Shown: positions 27,078 to 36,504, numbered from the stretch's first letter. The stretch: 62,196 nucleotides of DNA from Aquimarina pacifica (GCF_000520955.1 NZ_JACC01000043.1:1-62196); one strand, 5' to 3'. Notes: generated by a model from the letters alone, not told the origin. Translations and numbers: made by a program.

Positions 27078-28358
27078 TTATTTTAATGTTTGAAGGATAT
27101 TCAATCTATTTTCCAGCATTTTTTTTTCTACAGAAAGCGGTGCAAGTTCTATTGCCTTTTTTAAAGTATTTTTTGCTTTTGAATATTCTTTTAATTGTTG
27201 ATAAAACTCTGCTTTAGCAGCATAAAATAAATGATTAGACACTAATACCTTTTCATTCTTAATTATTTCTAATTCTCTAAGAGCCTTTTTGATATTGCCT
27301 GTTTCAGAAATAACAATAGCTCTATTGAGTAGGACAATTGGTGAACTATCTATTGTTATTAACTTATCATAAAGAATGAGTATACTGTCCCAATCTGTTG
27401 AATTAAAATCTTTTGCAGAACAATGATATGCAGAAATAGTCGCGAGAATATGATACTTTGAAATATATTTTCCTTTTGTTGATCGTTTTAGATTAGAAAA
27501 CCCTTGCTCCATAATATGAAAATCCCAAAGTGACCTATCTTGCTTATCAAGAGTAATGATATTGCCTTTCTTATCTTTTCGGGCATTAAACCTCGATATA
27601 TTTAGTTGCATTAGTGCTACCAAAGCATATACTCTCGATTTATCATTAATATAACTATGATCAATAAGTATTTTTGTTAGCCTTATTGCTTCTTTACAAA
27701 GGTCTTCACGAATTATCTCAACACCGGTAGAAGCGCTGTATCCTTCATTAAAAAGTAAATAAATAGCCTCTAATACGGTATCTACTTTACTATCTAATTG
27801 ATCTAGCGCAGGCACTTCGAAAGGAATATTAGCTTCTCTTATTTTTTTTCTGGCTCTTACTAACCGCTTATTAATATTCTCTGTATTGGTTAGGAAACAT
27901 TTTGCGATCTCATTACTATTAAAACCGCACAAAGTCTTAAGAATAAGGGCAATTTGAGAATCTTTAGAAATTGATATATGACAACACATAAACATCATTC
28001 GCAATTGATCGTCTATAATTCTACTTTCAGTAAAAAAGTCTTCGGTGATATCCTGAGAAATATCTTTTTCTTTGGCCTCTCTAAGTGCATCTGCTATATA
28101 AGTTCGCTTATAGCCCTCTCTTTTTATGGTATTTAATGCCTTATTTTTTGCAACTGTATATAACCAGGCTACTGGTTTTTCTGGAATACCGTTGTAGGTC
28201 CAATTACTCATTGCAGTCATAAGAGTATCTTGCACAATATCCTCTGCTAAAAAAAGTTTATCAGCACCAAAAAAACCCGTAAGTACAGCTACCATTTTTC
28301 CTGATTCATGTCTAAAAAAATGTGCTACCAGGTCATGTATTTCGGATGAATTATTCAA
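27078..28358 (-). CDS. ECF42-type RNA polymerase sigma factor with C-terminal TPR extension
   Basis: A 426-residue sigma factor. Sigma region 2 is at residues 8-82 (LAEDIVQDTLMTAMSNW, VAWLYTVAKNKALNTIKRE). Region 4 is at about 130-180 (SQIALILKTLCGFNSNEIA, NINKRLVRARKKI). A DUF6596-like segment follows (VDTVLEAIYLLFNEGYSAS, 197-215), then a TPR-like helical C-terminus typical of ECF42. No anti-sigma gene is adjacent, as is usual for this group, in which the C-terminal extension is thought to control activity. Together with the DGPF gene it forms the conserved ECF42 pair. Confidence 0.9.
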   Translation of the reverse strand: MNNSSEIHDLVAHFFRHESGKMVAVLTGFFGADKLFLAEDIVQDTLMTAMSNWTYNGIPEKPVAWLYTVAKNKALNTIKREGYKRTYIADALREAKEKDISQDITEDFFTESRIIDDQLRMMFMCCHISISKDSQIALILKTLCGFNSNEIAKCFLTNTENINKRLVRARKKIREANIPFEVPALDQLDSKVDTVLEAIYLLFNEGYSASTGVEIIREDLCKEAIRLTKILIDHSYINDKSRVYALVALMQLNISRFNARKDKKGNIITLDKQDRSLWDFHIMEQGFSNLKRSTKGKYISKYHILATISAYHCSAKDFNSTDWDSILILYDKLITIDSSPIVLLNRAIVISETGNIKKALRELEIIKNEKVLVSNHLFYAAKAEFYQQLKEYSKAKNTLKKAIELAPLSVEKKMLENRLNILQTLK

Positions 28359-28473
28359 TCAGAGAGGGATAACGGCTATTTATAACAAATATAATTGAAT
28401 TCCTTTTTTAACTCGAATTCTAACACAATGTGTATCTGTAACATTACACTTTTTATTAAGAACTAAAAGTAAA

Positions 28474-28504
28474 GATCCCACAGGTAATTAGAACTTGTGA
28501 GATC
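28474..28504 (-). terminator. Hairpin after the GH2 gene
   Basis: Imperfect arms (GATCTCACAAG and CTGTGGGATC on the minus strand) followed by TTTACTTTT, about 45 nt past the stop of the beta-glucuronidase gene. Confidence 0.4.
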
Positions 28505-28549
28505 TGTTCAGAGTATCTTGATACAAAATGAGAAAATTACTCGTTAGAA

Positions 28550-30394
28550 TTAGTTCTTAACGGCTTTTTCTTTATTCTCATAAAAACTCTTTAAGACAAA
28601 AAATGCTTTCTTCTTTTTTCCTTTTTCTGATACTAATCCTTTCCGGTTCCATCCATCCTGTATTTCTGGCAATACTCTCCTAGGAGAACGAAAATCGACT
28701 AAAACCCATGGTGAAAATCCCTGTAACTGATCAATTTGATCAATCATCTTTAAGGTTTCTGTATATAAATGTTCCTGAAACTCTTCTGTCCAACGCTCTT
28801 CCTTACTACCATATAGTCCTTTCTTTGCGCCAGCTCCAAATTCCGAAATTAATATGGGTTTATCCTGTTCAATTTTCCAACTTATGGTTTCACATTTTTC
28901 GGGTAATCCATCATACCAACCGATATATTGGTTAAAACTTAGAATATCTACCTGATCTGCAAAAGGGTCATTAATTGTTCGAACAAATTTGTTTTCTTTA
29001 TAATCACTTTGTTCTAATGCGGCACTAATGAGTCGTGTAGGATCTTTTTCTCGTGTATACTTTGCTAGTTTCGTTAAAAACACATTTCGTGCATCACTAG
29101 TTGGGGTCTCATTAGCCATTGACCATATAATAACACTTGCTCTATTTTTATCCCTATTAATTACTTCGGATAACTGATTCTGAGCGTTTGCATATGTTTC
29201 TTGATTTTCCCACATAATAGTCCAATATACAGGATTTTCTTCCCATACTAACATCCCCATCTTGTCTGCTAATCTCACCATATGTTCATTATGTGGATAA
29301 TGTGCTAGTCGCACATAATTACACCCTAATTCTTTTGCCAAAAGTAATAACTGTTCTGCATCTTCTTTGGTAGATCCTCTTCCTCCATGCAATAGGCTTT
29401 CTTCATGAATAGAAATTCCTCTAAGAAATATATTTTCTCCATTCAGTTCTATTTTGGATCCATTAGTTTTAATAGTTCTAAACCCAATTTGATCTATTAT
29501 TTCTTCATCATTACTTTTGATCGTTACCTTATACAGATTTGGGTTTTTAACAGACCAATATTGTATTTTGTCTGATACAATTTCAAAAGAGCCAACTCCT
29601 TCTTTATTTGTTTCGAGTGATTTATTAATATTTAATTCAGGAATTATAACTTCTACTTTTTGAGTAGTCTTTGGTATTGCGTTTATAGTAACTTGCCCCA
29701 AAATCTTTGTATTGTCATTAGGGTCAAGGTGAATAAAATAATCCTGAATATAATTAGAAGGTGTCTCGACTAATTTTACATCTCTGGTTATTCCGCCATA
29801 GTTCCACCAATCAGTATTAAGTGTTGGTACTCCTTCTTTTTTTCTTTTATTATCAACTTTGATTACTAAGAAATTGTCTTTCTCTTTTAGAAGATCTGTA
29901 ATCTCAAAATTAAAAGGAGTAAACCCGCCTCTATGCACTCCTAATTTTTTACCATTAAAATACACATCTGTTTGATAATTTGATGCTTCAAAATAGACAA
30001 ACACACGGTTTTCTTTTTTAGAGACTTGATAATCGAATGACTTTTTATACCAAATTGTACCTTCGTAATAAAAGAGTTTCTCTTTTTGGGTATTCCAATC
30101 TCCTGGCACCCTTATACTATCACTTTTATCAAAATCGTATTCGACGAGATCGGCTTTATTTTCTGGTTTTGAGTTTGTAAAAAACGCCCCTTTACCGGGT
30201 ACTTTTTGATTCTCAAAAGGTTCATATCTGTAATTATAAAACCCATTTTCGTAGGGATCCACTATATAGTGCCAATATCCATTTAGTGATTTTGTTTCTC
30301 GATTATATGTATTAATTAATAAGTTTTCTTGGGCATAAGGTAATGTGTTAATTCCAATACATAGAATTAAAATTAGTGTGATATGTTTTTTCAT
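28550..30394 (-). CDS. Glycoside hydrolase family 2 beta-glucuronidase-like enzyme
   Basis: A 614-residue secreted enzyme (signal peptide 1-21, ending YAQ). The GH2 layout is complete: a sugar-binding jelly roll at about 35-215 (VYFEASNYQTDVYFNGKKLG, GGFTPFNFEIT), an Ig-like domain at about 220-310, and a TIM barrel from about 320. The acid/base Glu is in WSMANE (E429) and the nucleophile in ILISEFGAG (E518). It may release glucuronate or galacturonate from algal polysaccharide; beta-galactosidase activity cannot be excluded. It is monocistronic. Confidence 0.9.
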   Translation of the reverse strand: MKKHITLILILCIGINTLPYAQENLLINTYNRETKSLNGYWHYIVDPYENGFYNYRYEPFENQKVPGKGAFFTNSKPENKADLVEYDFDKSDSIRVPGDWNTQKEKLFYYEGTIWYKKSFDYQVSKKENRVFVYFEASNYQTDVYFNGKKLGVHRGGFTPFNFEITDLLKEKDNFLVIKVDNKRKKEGVPTLNTDWWNYGGITRDVKLVETPSNYIQDYFIHLDPNDNTKILGQVTINAIPKTTQKVEVIIPELNINKSLETNKEGVGSFEIVSDKIQYWSVKNPNLYKVTIKSNDEEIIDQIGFRTIKTNGSKIELNGENIFLRGISIHEESLLHGGRGSTKEDAEQLLLLAKELGCNYVRLAHYPHNEHMVRLADKMGMLVWEENPVYWTIMWENQETYANAQNQLSEVINRDKNRASVIIWSMANETPTSDARNVFLTKLAKYTREKDPTRLISAALEQSDYKENKFVRTINDPFADQVDILSFNQYIGWYDGLPEKCETISWKIEQDKPILISEFGAGAKKGLYGSKEERWTEEFQEHLYTETLKMIDQIDQLQGFSPWVLVDFRSPRRVLPEIQDGWNRKGLVSEKGKKKKAFFVLKSFYENKEKAVKN

Positions 30395-30747
30395 TAATTG
30401 GTTTTATTGGCTCCTAAAATTAGAGTTTAATAGGAACAAGGTTTTTGATTAATAAATAAGCTAAATAGAAGATGAATCTTGAACTAATATCAACTATTAA
30501 AACTTTTAAAAGAGGATGTGATTCGCCATCTTTTTTTCTTTATGTATTTAATTTAAGGCTCTAATAAATTATAGTTCGTATAAAATCAGCTTAAAGAACT
30601 ATAAAAAAATTCATTAACCTTGAATATTAAGGTAACAAAATACGCATGTTCCTACTAATAAACAATTTCGGTACTCAAAATTTATTAAGCATCATTTAAA
30701 GTCCGAGACTACAATATATGACACCTCATTATCCTATAAGACATGTA
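30395..30747. other. Intergenic region with no recognised feature
   Basis: This 353-bp AT-rich gap lies between the GH2 and DinB genes. There is only a short 4-5 bp stem with a T-run near 30510-30540 and no reading frame of note. Confidence 0.5.
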
Positions 30748-31224
30748 TTATTTCTTGTCCTTGTGAATCATTTTCTTAATCAATGAAATTTGTCCTAGAT
30801 GATAATAACAATGTTCGATTACACCTTCGAGATTGCGCTGATAGGTTCCATATTTTTCATCAACAAAAGGCGCATACAGCATAGACTCTTCCATTTTTTT
30901 TACTTGTGAAACAAACTCCTTTGCATTTGCCATAAACTGGTTAACAAGATCTCGCCATATTCTCTCTGAATGAATCGGTGGCACATCATAACTATATTTA
31001 TCCCTAATTTCGAGTGTACCGTTAACGAATACATTAATAAGCCCGTCTAAATAATAGTTAATATGAAAGGTAAGAGCAGCAATAGTGTTAAGCTCTCCTA
31101 CTTTTTGAGTTGCTTGTACATAAGTTATACTTTCTATTTGTTCTTTGTAGTTTGTATTTGCTATCCAATGCCCATCTAGTAATACTTCTTGTAATCTATT
31201 AGCAATGAATTCTACTTGGTTCAT
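30748..31224 (-). CDS. DinB family protein
   Basis: A 158-residue four-helix-bundle protein of the DinB/DUF1572 superfamily. The candidate metal-binding His residues lie in ALTFHINYY (about residue 54) and IEHCYYHLGQ (about 137 and 141). The family includes thiol-dependent S-transferases and many uncharacterised members. It has no signal peptide. An FAD monooxygenase gene lies 90 bp upstream on the same strand and may share a transcript. Confidence 0.85.
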   Translation of the reverse strand: MNQVEFIANRLQEVLLDGHWIANTNYKEQIESITYVQATQKVGELNTIAALTFHINYYLDGLINVFVNGTLEIRDKYSYDVPPIHSERIWRDLVNQFMANAKEFVSQVKKMEESMLYAPFVDEKYGTYQRNLEGVIEHCYYHLGQISLIKKMIHKDKK

Positions 31225-31314
31225 CTGTTCTGTAATTTTATCTTCTTACTTATTTTCTATTTCGATAATTTGGTTAGAAAAACAGTATTTTTTTTACTTC
31301 GTTATACACAAATG

Positions 31315-32457
31315 CTACATTGGCTTATCAATTTGATAAAGTTTCATCATCTTTTTTTCTAATACTTTCTTGGGCATATTTTTTAATAAAAAATTCCTGA
31401 GTCCCTGACCATATTTCCAATGTGCCATTTTCCCTGTAGTCCAGGACTGCTGGACAATAGTACTTACCTTTTCTTTTCTCTTTTCCTGAAACAAATTAAA
31501 AACATTGGTATTGGGTTGTTTCTTTATCAAATCACTTAAGTAATAAGCATCTTCTATTGCCTGTGCACCTCCTTGTCCCATATTTGGTGTAGTCGCATGC
31601 CCAGCATCTCCTATCAAACAAATAGAACCATTGTACCAATTATCAAGAGGTTTTAAATCAATTATGTCGTTTCTCAAAATTTTATCCACTGGTGTAGAAG
31701 AAATTAACTCACCTACTATTGGGTGAAAGTCAGCATACAATCTTAATAATTTTTGATGAATACGGTCCTTATTATCTTTAAGGTGAGGCGCATCCAACAC
31801 TACTGCAAACCAATAGACTTTATTTTTGGCTATTTTAGAAATTCCGAATCTAATTTGATCTCCCCAAAGTTCTATTCCTCTATTTTTGTATTCCTTATCT
31901 AATTCGATAGCTGCTACTCCTCGCCAACAGGTTTGACCAGAATATCGAATACTACTTTCTGGAAAAAGTTGTTTTCGAACCTTAGAATGAATACCATCAG
32001 CTCCAATCAAGAAATCTGCTTCTGTTGCTGTGTTATCCGCAAATTTTATTTTTACTTTTCCGGTATCTAGTCTTTCAAATGAGTTAAATTCTTTACCCAT
32101 ATGAATCTTTTCTGGGGGTATTTTTTCTAGTAGTAGCTTCTGCAGTTCTGCTCTATGTATGGCAATAGTAGCATATTCTAAAGTATCTTTAACATAGTTT
32201 TGACGTGTATCATACAATGGTGACAGGTCTGATTTACCCAATGTTATTTGATCAATGGTATTTCCTTTTCTTTTTACTTCCTCAAATAGACCTAAGTATT
32301 CTAAAACCTGTAAAGCATTAGGTGCCAACCAGATTCCCGCTCCGACTTCATTTAATTTTGGAGCTTTTTCAAACAATTGATAGGCTATATTATTTTTTTC
32401 AAAAGCTAAAGCGGTGATGAGTCCGCCGATTCCTGCACCAACTATTGCATGCTTCAT
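31315..32457 (-). CDS. FAD-dependent aromatic monooxygenase-like protein
   Basis: A 380-residue group A flavoprotein monooxygenase (PF01494). The Rossmann motif GAGIGG is at residues 7-12, the DG motif GADGIHSKVRKQ at about 153-164, and the GD motif GDAGHATTPNMGQGG at about 283-297. Homologues hydroxylate salicylate, tetracycline-type or quinone substrates using NAD(P)H; the substrate here is unknown. The start at 32457 places the Rossmann fold at the very N-terminus as expected. Confidence 0.9.
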   Translation of the reverse strand: MKHAIVGAGIGGLITALAFEKNNIAYQLFEKAPKLNEVGAGIWLAPNALQVLEYLGLFEEVKRKGNTIDQITLGKSDLSPLYDTRQNYVKDTLEYATIAIHRAELQKLLLEKIPPEKIHMGKEFNSFERLDTGKVKIKFADNTATEADFLIGADGIHSKVRKQLFPESSIRYSGQTCWRGVAAIELDKEYKNRGIELWGDQIRFGISKIAKNKVYWFAVVLDAPHLKDNKDRIHQKLLRLYADFHPIVGELISSTPVDKILRNDIIDLKPLDNWYNGSICLIGDAGHATTPNMGQGGAQAIEDAYYLSDLIKKQPNTNVFNLFQEKRKEKVSTIVQQSWTTGKMAHWKYGQGLRNFLLKNMPKKVLEKKMMKLYQIDKPM

Positions 32458-32597
32458 TTGTATATTTTATAAACTAAAGTGTTTTGCATTATACGTATCT
32501 CAAAACCTTTGAGATATACCCTCCTTAAAAATGAACATTTGCTTTGATCGCATTAGACATGTACATTATTTTGGCCAAGTTAAAGTCATGATTATTT

Positions 32598-33095
32598 TTA
32601 TCGGCTATACTTGTATTCGCTTCGTGTAAGCCAAGTTATTGAATTATCAAACTTGACTTCTTTTCGGATTACTAATTGAGTTTTTCCAATAATATATACC
32701 TTCTTGATTAAGGCATTCTTATCATTATCCTTTCCTTTGTATTCTACAATAATTTTTACTTGTCCTTCTGGTAGTTCCTCTCTTGATTTTATATCAACTT
32801 TATTTATTTGCATACCGTTTTTAGCAATAGTAATCTTCTCCTTACTATTTGCGCTTGATTCATTCGGGTATTTATTGGTTAATTGTAGTTGATATTCATC
32901 TTTTCCTTGATCAACAATTAAATCTGCAGGCATTGAGAAGGGTTTATTACTACTATAATCTATATATGTTAACGTACCTGACCATTCTCCCAAAAGGACT
33001 CTCAAATCATCTGGTGTAACCTTATCTTGTGCAGCACTCCGAAAAGAAAACATTATAATACATACGAGCAAAATTTGTGTAAAAGTGACCTTCAT
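32598..33095 (-). CDS. Hypothetical secreted protein
   Basis: A 165-residue protein with a signal peptide (residues 1-22, ending SAAQ). The rest is probably an all-beta, lipocalin-like fold (LLGEWSGTLTYIDY at 34-47 resembles the lipocalin-like start). No catalytic motif is evident. It may be a periplasmic binding or assessment protein. Confidence 0.65.
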   Translation of the reverse strand: MKVTFTQILLVCIIMFSFRSAAQDKVTPDDLRVLLGEWSGTLTYIDYSSNKPFSMPADLIVDQGKDEYQLQLTNKYPNESSANSKEKITIAKNGMQINKVDIKSREELPEGQVKIIVEYKGKDNDKNALIKKVYIIGKTQLVIRKEVKFDNSITWLTRSEYKYSR

Positions 33096-33252
33096 TTTAT
33101 CTGTTATTTTTTAAGTTACTAGCGGTTTTGATGTTTTTAAAACAATTCCTCATTACTCAAGCGTTTATTTTTAATAAACTCCTAGAAGTACACTCCTAGA
33201 AATACATCCTATGTAATTTTCAATACTAAAAAGAGTGTAACGATTGACTTAC

Positions 33253-33777
33253 TTATTTCTTTACTTTTTTATAGATCATTCTAAAAACAGGAAACATTAA
33301 TAAAACTAAAACAATCAGAGAAATGTAAAAAAACTTCTTTCTTGATTTAAGATATGCTATTGATGTTTCTTCATAAGAAAGTAAGATTTCTCCATTTGCC
33401 TCTATTTGATATAGAAGCCATCCCTCACCAAAAATGCGAACTTCATCATGCTCTACATAGATTTTATATTTTTCGGATTGGTTCTTATTACTAATATACT
33501 TAGAGTTTATTCCTAAAACGCTTAAGCACTTTTTTGTACCCAGATCATATGTCTTGATCTCTTTAGAATCAAGCACACCGATTATTTTAGTATAATTGGG
33601 ATTTTTTTTAGCACTTTCTACACAACTAATATCCCCTTTATCAACTTCAAAAACTTCTAATTCTTCAAATTTCGGAACCGTTTGGGGAGTTCGAAAAACA
33701 AAATTAATTGCAAGAAATCCATAAATGATAAAAAGAAGAGATCCCTTAATAATTAAGATGGGTGATATTTTACTCAT
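33253..33777 (-). CDS. Hypothetical protein with two membrane segments
   Basis: A 174-residue protein with an N-terminal hydrophobic helix (about 8-27) and a C-terminal one (about 149-166) followed by a basic tail (YKKVKK). The loop of about 115 residues between them is predicted periplasmic and contains two Cys residues. No family is recognised. Just upstream, at about 33179-33206, two direct copies of ACTCCTAGAANTAC sit in tandem. Confidence 0.6.
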   Translation of the reverse strand: MSKISPILIIKGSLLFIIYGFLAINFVFRTPQTVPKFEELEVFEVDKGDISCVESAKKNPNYTKIIGVLDSKEIKTYDLGTKKCLSVLGINSKYISNKNQSEKYKIYVEHDEVRIFGEGWLLYQIEANGEILLSYEETSIAYLKSRKKFFYISLIVLVLLMFPVFRMIYKKVKK

Positions 33778-33916
33778 TTCTTAAACATGTTGGTAAGAAG
33801 AACTCATTAGAAAAATAGATGTATGCGCTTCTTATTCTATTAGTAAATAAGGACATCAAGATAGTATTTTTATCATTATTACTTTAAAAATAGTCTTACA
33901 ATCTATTTACAGGAAC

Positions 33917-34147
33917 TTAATCAAGATCTTCAAATTCTTTTCTTTTACTTTCGAACCAATTTTTCATAGCATCGGGAGATTTCATTAATTCCTGCATTTT
34001 ATTCATGGCTTCTAAATGGATTGCATCTTGTTTTTGAAACATCTCCATACCATGTTTTTTACTCATTTCTGCAATTTCTTCAAACGTGTTTGCGGTAAAC
34101 TCTTTTTCGCAAGCTCCTCCCAGTTGTTTGCATGTCATTGTTTTCAT
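33917..34147 (-). CDS. DUF1059-type small protein
   Basis: A 76-residue protein whose first half matches the DUF1059 pattern (KTMTCKQLGGACEKEF, then FEEIAEMSKKHGMEM). The two Cys residues (positions 6 and 13) may bind metal. It lies 22 bp downstream of the SRPBCC gene and is very likely the third gene of the arsR-SRPBCC operon. Confidence 0.8.
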   Translation of the reverse strand: MKTMTCKQLGGACEKEFTANTFEEIAEMSKKHGMEMFQKQDAIHLEAMNKMQELMKSPDAMKNWFESKRKEFEDLD

Positions 34148-34169
34148 ACTATCATTTCTTTTAAGTGGT

Positions 34170-34616
34170 TTAAATTTCTTTTAAAAACTCTTCTAATCGA
34201 TTAAAAACAGAACCCCAACCGTTGAGAATACCCATTTTTTCTTGCTGAATTTTATATTCTTCTGTAGGATGAATGACATTAAAGATAAAATCAGTCTGAT
34301 TTCCTTTTTTTATGAATATTGATTCTATTTCTACTCCCTCTGTCATTGGTCTAAAATTAGCCATTGACACTATTTTTTCTAGTTCAACGATTTCAGTATA
34401 TTGACCTTCTGCTATAAACTCTTGACCATTAGGCATTGGCATTGCATATTTCCATTTTCCGCCTACCGTAAAGGAATGTTCGATTATTTTTGTGTCACTT
34501 CCTTTGGGATTCCACCATTTGACAATATGTTCGGCTTTTGTCCATGCTTCCCAAACCAATTCTATAGGAGCATTAAATGTTCTTTTAATGGTGATTGTTC
34601 TGTTTGATTTATCCAT
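34170..34616 (-). CDS. SRPBCC/AHSA1-domain protein
   Basis: A 148-residue START-like fold protein (PF08327). Signature strings are RTFNAPIELVWEAWTKAEHI (12-31), VKWWNPKG and ILNGWGSVFNRLEEFL at the C-terminal helix. The family binds hydrophobic ligands in a cavity. The start codon overlaps the end of the ArsR-type regulator gene by 8 bp, the classic arsR-SRPBCC arrangement, so translation is probably coupled. Confidence 0.9.
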   Translation of the reverse strand: MDKSNRTITIKRTFNAPIELVWEAWTKAEHIVKWWNPKGSDTKIIEHSFTVGGKWKYAMPMPNGQEFIAEGQYTEIVELEKIVSMANFRPMTEGVEIESIFIKKGNQTDFIFNVIHPTEEYKIQQEKMGILNGWGSVFNRLEEFLKEI

Positions 34617-34938
34617 TCTCGTTTTTTTTTGATTGTAATTGCATTAGATAGTTTTCGAAAGAATCTATTTTATCCTCCCATAAATTTTTATACTGTTCAA
34701 TCCATAGGAAGGCAGGAAGTAAATTCTCAGGTTGAATTGTACAGAACCGTTCTCTTCCTTTTTGATGAATACCTATAATTCCACATTCCTTTAATATCTT
34801 AAGATGCTTTGATATGGCAGGCCTGCTTATCTCGAATTCGTCAGCTATATCATTAACTGTCAATTTTTTTTCGGATACAAGCTTAATAATATCTCGTCTT
34901 ATTGGATCGGCAATCGCCTGAAAAACATCTCTTCTCAT
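34609..34938 (-). CDS. ArsR-family transcriptional regulator
   Basis: A 109-residue winged-helix repressor. The HTH is at about residues 28-52 (TVNDIADEFEISRPAISKHL) and the wing at about 60-70 (HQKGRERF). The Cys metal box of metal-sensing ArsR proteins is missing, as in the SdpR-like group paired with SRPBCC proteins. It is the first gene of a three-gene operon (regulator, SRPBCC, DUF1059) and is probably autoregulated through the two operators just upstream. Confidence 0.92.
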   Translation of the reverse strand: MRRDVFQAIADPIRRDIIKLVSEKKLTVNDIADEFEISRPAISKHLKILKECGIIGIHQKGRERFCTIQPENLLPAFLWIEQYKNLWEDKIDSFENYLMQLQSKKNENG

Positions 34939-34945
34939 AAATTAT

Positions 34946-34987
34946 GTAACCATTCAGTTACAAATATATGTGTAATCATTTGGTTAC
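34946..34987 (-). promoter_or_regulatory. Twin ArsR operators flanking a -7 box
   Basis: Two 16-bp sites, GTAACCATTCAGTTAC (34946-34961) and GTAATCATTTGGTTAC (34972-34987), are spaced 26 bp centre to centre. Between them on the minus strand is TATATTTG (34961-34968), a perfect TAnnTTTG -7 element, 22 nt before the arsR-type start codon. A dimer bound at either site would block RNA polymerase. Autoregulation is inferred from position. Confidence 0.7.
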
Positions 34988-35155
34988 GCAAATTTATTAC
35001 AAAAAAATGTGTTGCTAATTGTGAAATTCGCTATATCAATAAAGAATATTTATCAAGCAATTTTATTCGTCCTCGCACATTTTATAGACTTCTATTTTTA
35101 GCCAAGAATTTAGTACCACTTTGTGTTTCTATATGCCCTTTGATCTGTTGATCTG

Positions 35156-35827
35156 TTACCTTTTTTTTGTATTTATATGAAACCCTTTCAGTAATAACCA
35201 AAATCCTAAAAACAACTCGTTTAGCCCCATGGGCACGAAAATTAACATTCCTAAACCGATCCCAGAAAGTTGAGCAATATTGGCAATTAACACCAATAAT
35301 ACTCCTACCAGACCCCAGATAGATATACCTCTAGGGATAAGTTTTGATCGATATAACAAATAATAGAACATAGTTGCACCGATACAAAAGATAATCATAA
35401 CCATACATACGGCTATAGTGTGTTCGCTGAGAATTGATGTTCCTAAAATGGTAAGATATTCATTTGGGACACCTTCTGTATTCATATACTCCTTGCTTAG
35501 CGGAATCAACGATAGCATCTTGATTTTACTAAAAATAATAATGGTAAACTCGCTGATTCTAAACCCTACATACCAGATTGCAATTCTCTCGCTATACCTC
35601 CTTAGGGTTGGGTATAATAACACCGAAATTGCTACAACTGCTATACCACAGACAATTTCGAGAATTGCGCCTATTAATAATTTATCTGCGGTTTGATAGA
35701 TTGCCTCAAAAAAGTTAGGTGTATATAAAACAGGACTTACAAAAACCTGATTTCCTATTATATAGGTTATTATTTGAATTAAAAAAAGTAATCCTGCTAT
35801 TCTTACACTTGTTTGTTTTCGATTCAT
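35156..35827 (-). CDS. DUF4386 family membrane protein
   Basis: A 223-residue protein with six to seven predicted transmembrane helices and the DUF4386 layout: KQTSVRIAGLLFLIQIITY at the N-terminus, LYPTLRRYSERIAIWYVGFR after the third helix, and SKLIPRGISIWGLVGVLL. The function is unknown. A second DUF4386 gene is at 47484. The start codon is preceded, 11 nt upstream, by a perfect 16-bp hairpin. Confidence 0.82.
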   Translation of the reverse strand: MNRKQTSVRIAGLLFLIQIITYIIGNQVFVSPVLYTPNFFEAIYQTADKLLIGAILEIVCGIAVVAISVLLYPTLRRYSERIAIWYVGFRISEFTIIIFSKIKMLSLIPLSKEYMNTEGVPNEYLTILGTSILSEHTIAVCMVMIIFCIGATMFYYLLYRSKLIPRGISIWGLVGVLLVLIANIAQLSGIGLGMLIFVPMGLNELFLGFWLLLKGFHINTKKR

Positions 35828-35837
35828 TGTAGTAATT

Positions 35838-35874
35838 TTCTAGCCTTCAATCGAATGACGATTGAAGGCTAGAA
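35838..35874. terminator. Perfect 16-bp hairpin directly before a DUF4386 start codon
   Basis: The arms TTCTAGCCTTCAATCG and its exact complement enclose a 5-nt loop. On the minus strand it follows the 165-residue lipoprotein gene by about 120 nt and precedes the DUF4386 ATG by 11 nt, with no U-tract. It may be a terminator for the upstream genes, or a 5'-leader element that limits ribosome access. Confidence 0.5.
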
Positions 35875-35995
35875 TTGTTACTTCACAAAAGACTATTTTG
35901 AAACCTAAGGTACTATATTTGCCAGAACAACAGTATTCACCGTAGTCTAAAAAAGTATATGGTAGTGATACTGTAAAAAAGCTTTTGGAGAGAGG

Positions 35996-36493
35996 TTAGT
36001 TTTTTTGAATCTGGAAATAGGGTATATCATCATTTTCATCTTTACTAAACACTTCTTGAGAATTGAATACTACTTTTGAAATATATTTGTAATTCCCCCC
36101 ATTTTCAAAAAACACATTGAGTGTATCTTTAACTGTATTCTCTTCCCACTCAATCAATAATTCCCTTTCTAAATCACTATCCTCAAGTGCGCCTACAAAT
36201 ATTCTCATTCTAACCAAGTCAGTCTCTTCAATAATACTAAAGCCTTTCGGAGCATCACTATTTGCGATAAAAATTTCATTTTCTTCACTATTTATGAGTT
36301 CAAATATAGCAATTGAATTTTCTGTATACACGTTAGAACTCGGATCTAGTAGATCAACTCCTGTGCTAGAAATTACGGACATATCTAATACCTCATTATC
36401 AATTAGCACACAACAATCTTTAATACTGTCGCGGTCCTTACAAGATTGAAAGCTTATTAAAGTCATTAGTAAAACTAACATGCTTTTATTCAT
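35996..36493 (-). CDS. Hypothetical lipoprotein, putative partner of the C10 protease
   Basis: A 165-residue lipoprotein with lipobox SFQSC (C18). The mature part is acidic and probably beta-rich (FELINSEENEIFIANSDAP, DTLNVFFENGG). It is encoded 11 bp after the C10 protease stop codon, so the two share a transcript. In streptococci and Bacteroides, C10 proteases are paired with small inhibitors; this gene occupies that position, but no inhibitor motif can be read from the sequence. Confidence 0.6.
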   Translation of the reverse strand: MNKSMLVLLMTLISFQSCKDRDSIKDCCVLIDNEVLDMSVISSTGVDLLDPSSNVYTENSIAIFELINSEENEIFIANSDAPKGFSIIEETDLVRMRIFVGALEDSDLERELLIEWEENTVKDTLNVFFENGGNYKYISKVVFNSQEVFSKDENDDIPYFQIQKN

Positions 36494-36504
36494 AGCGTAG
36501 TATT

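Noticed and set aside
20080..30394. A complete polysaccharide utilisation locus spanning the PL6 and GH2 genes
   Set aside because: No SusC/SusD, hybrid two-component system or transporter is present, and unrelated genes with their own terminators lie between them.
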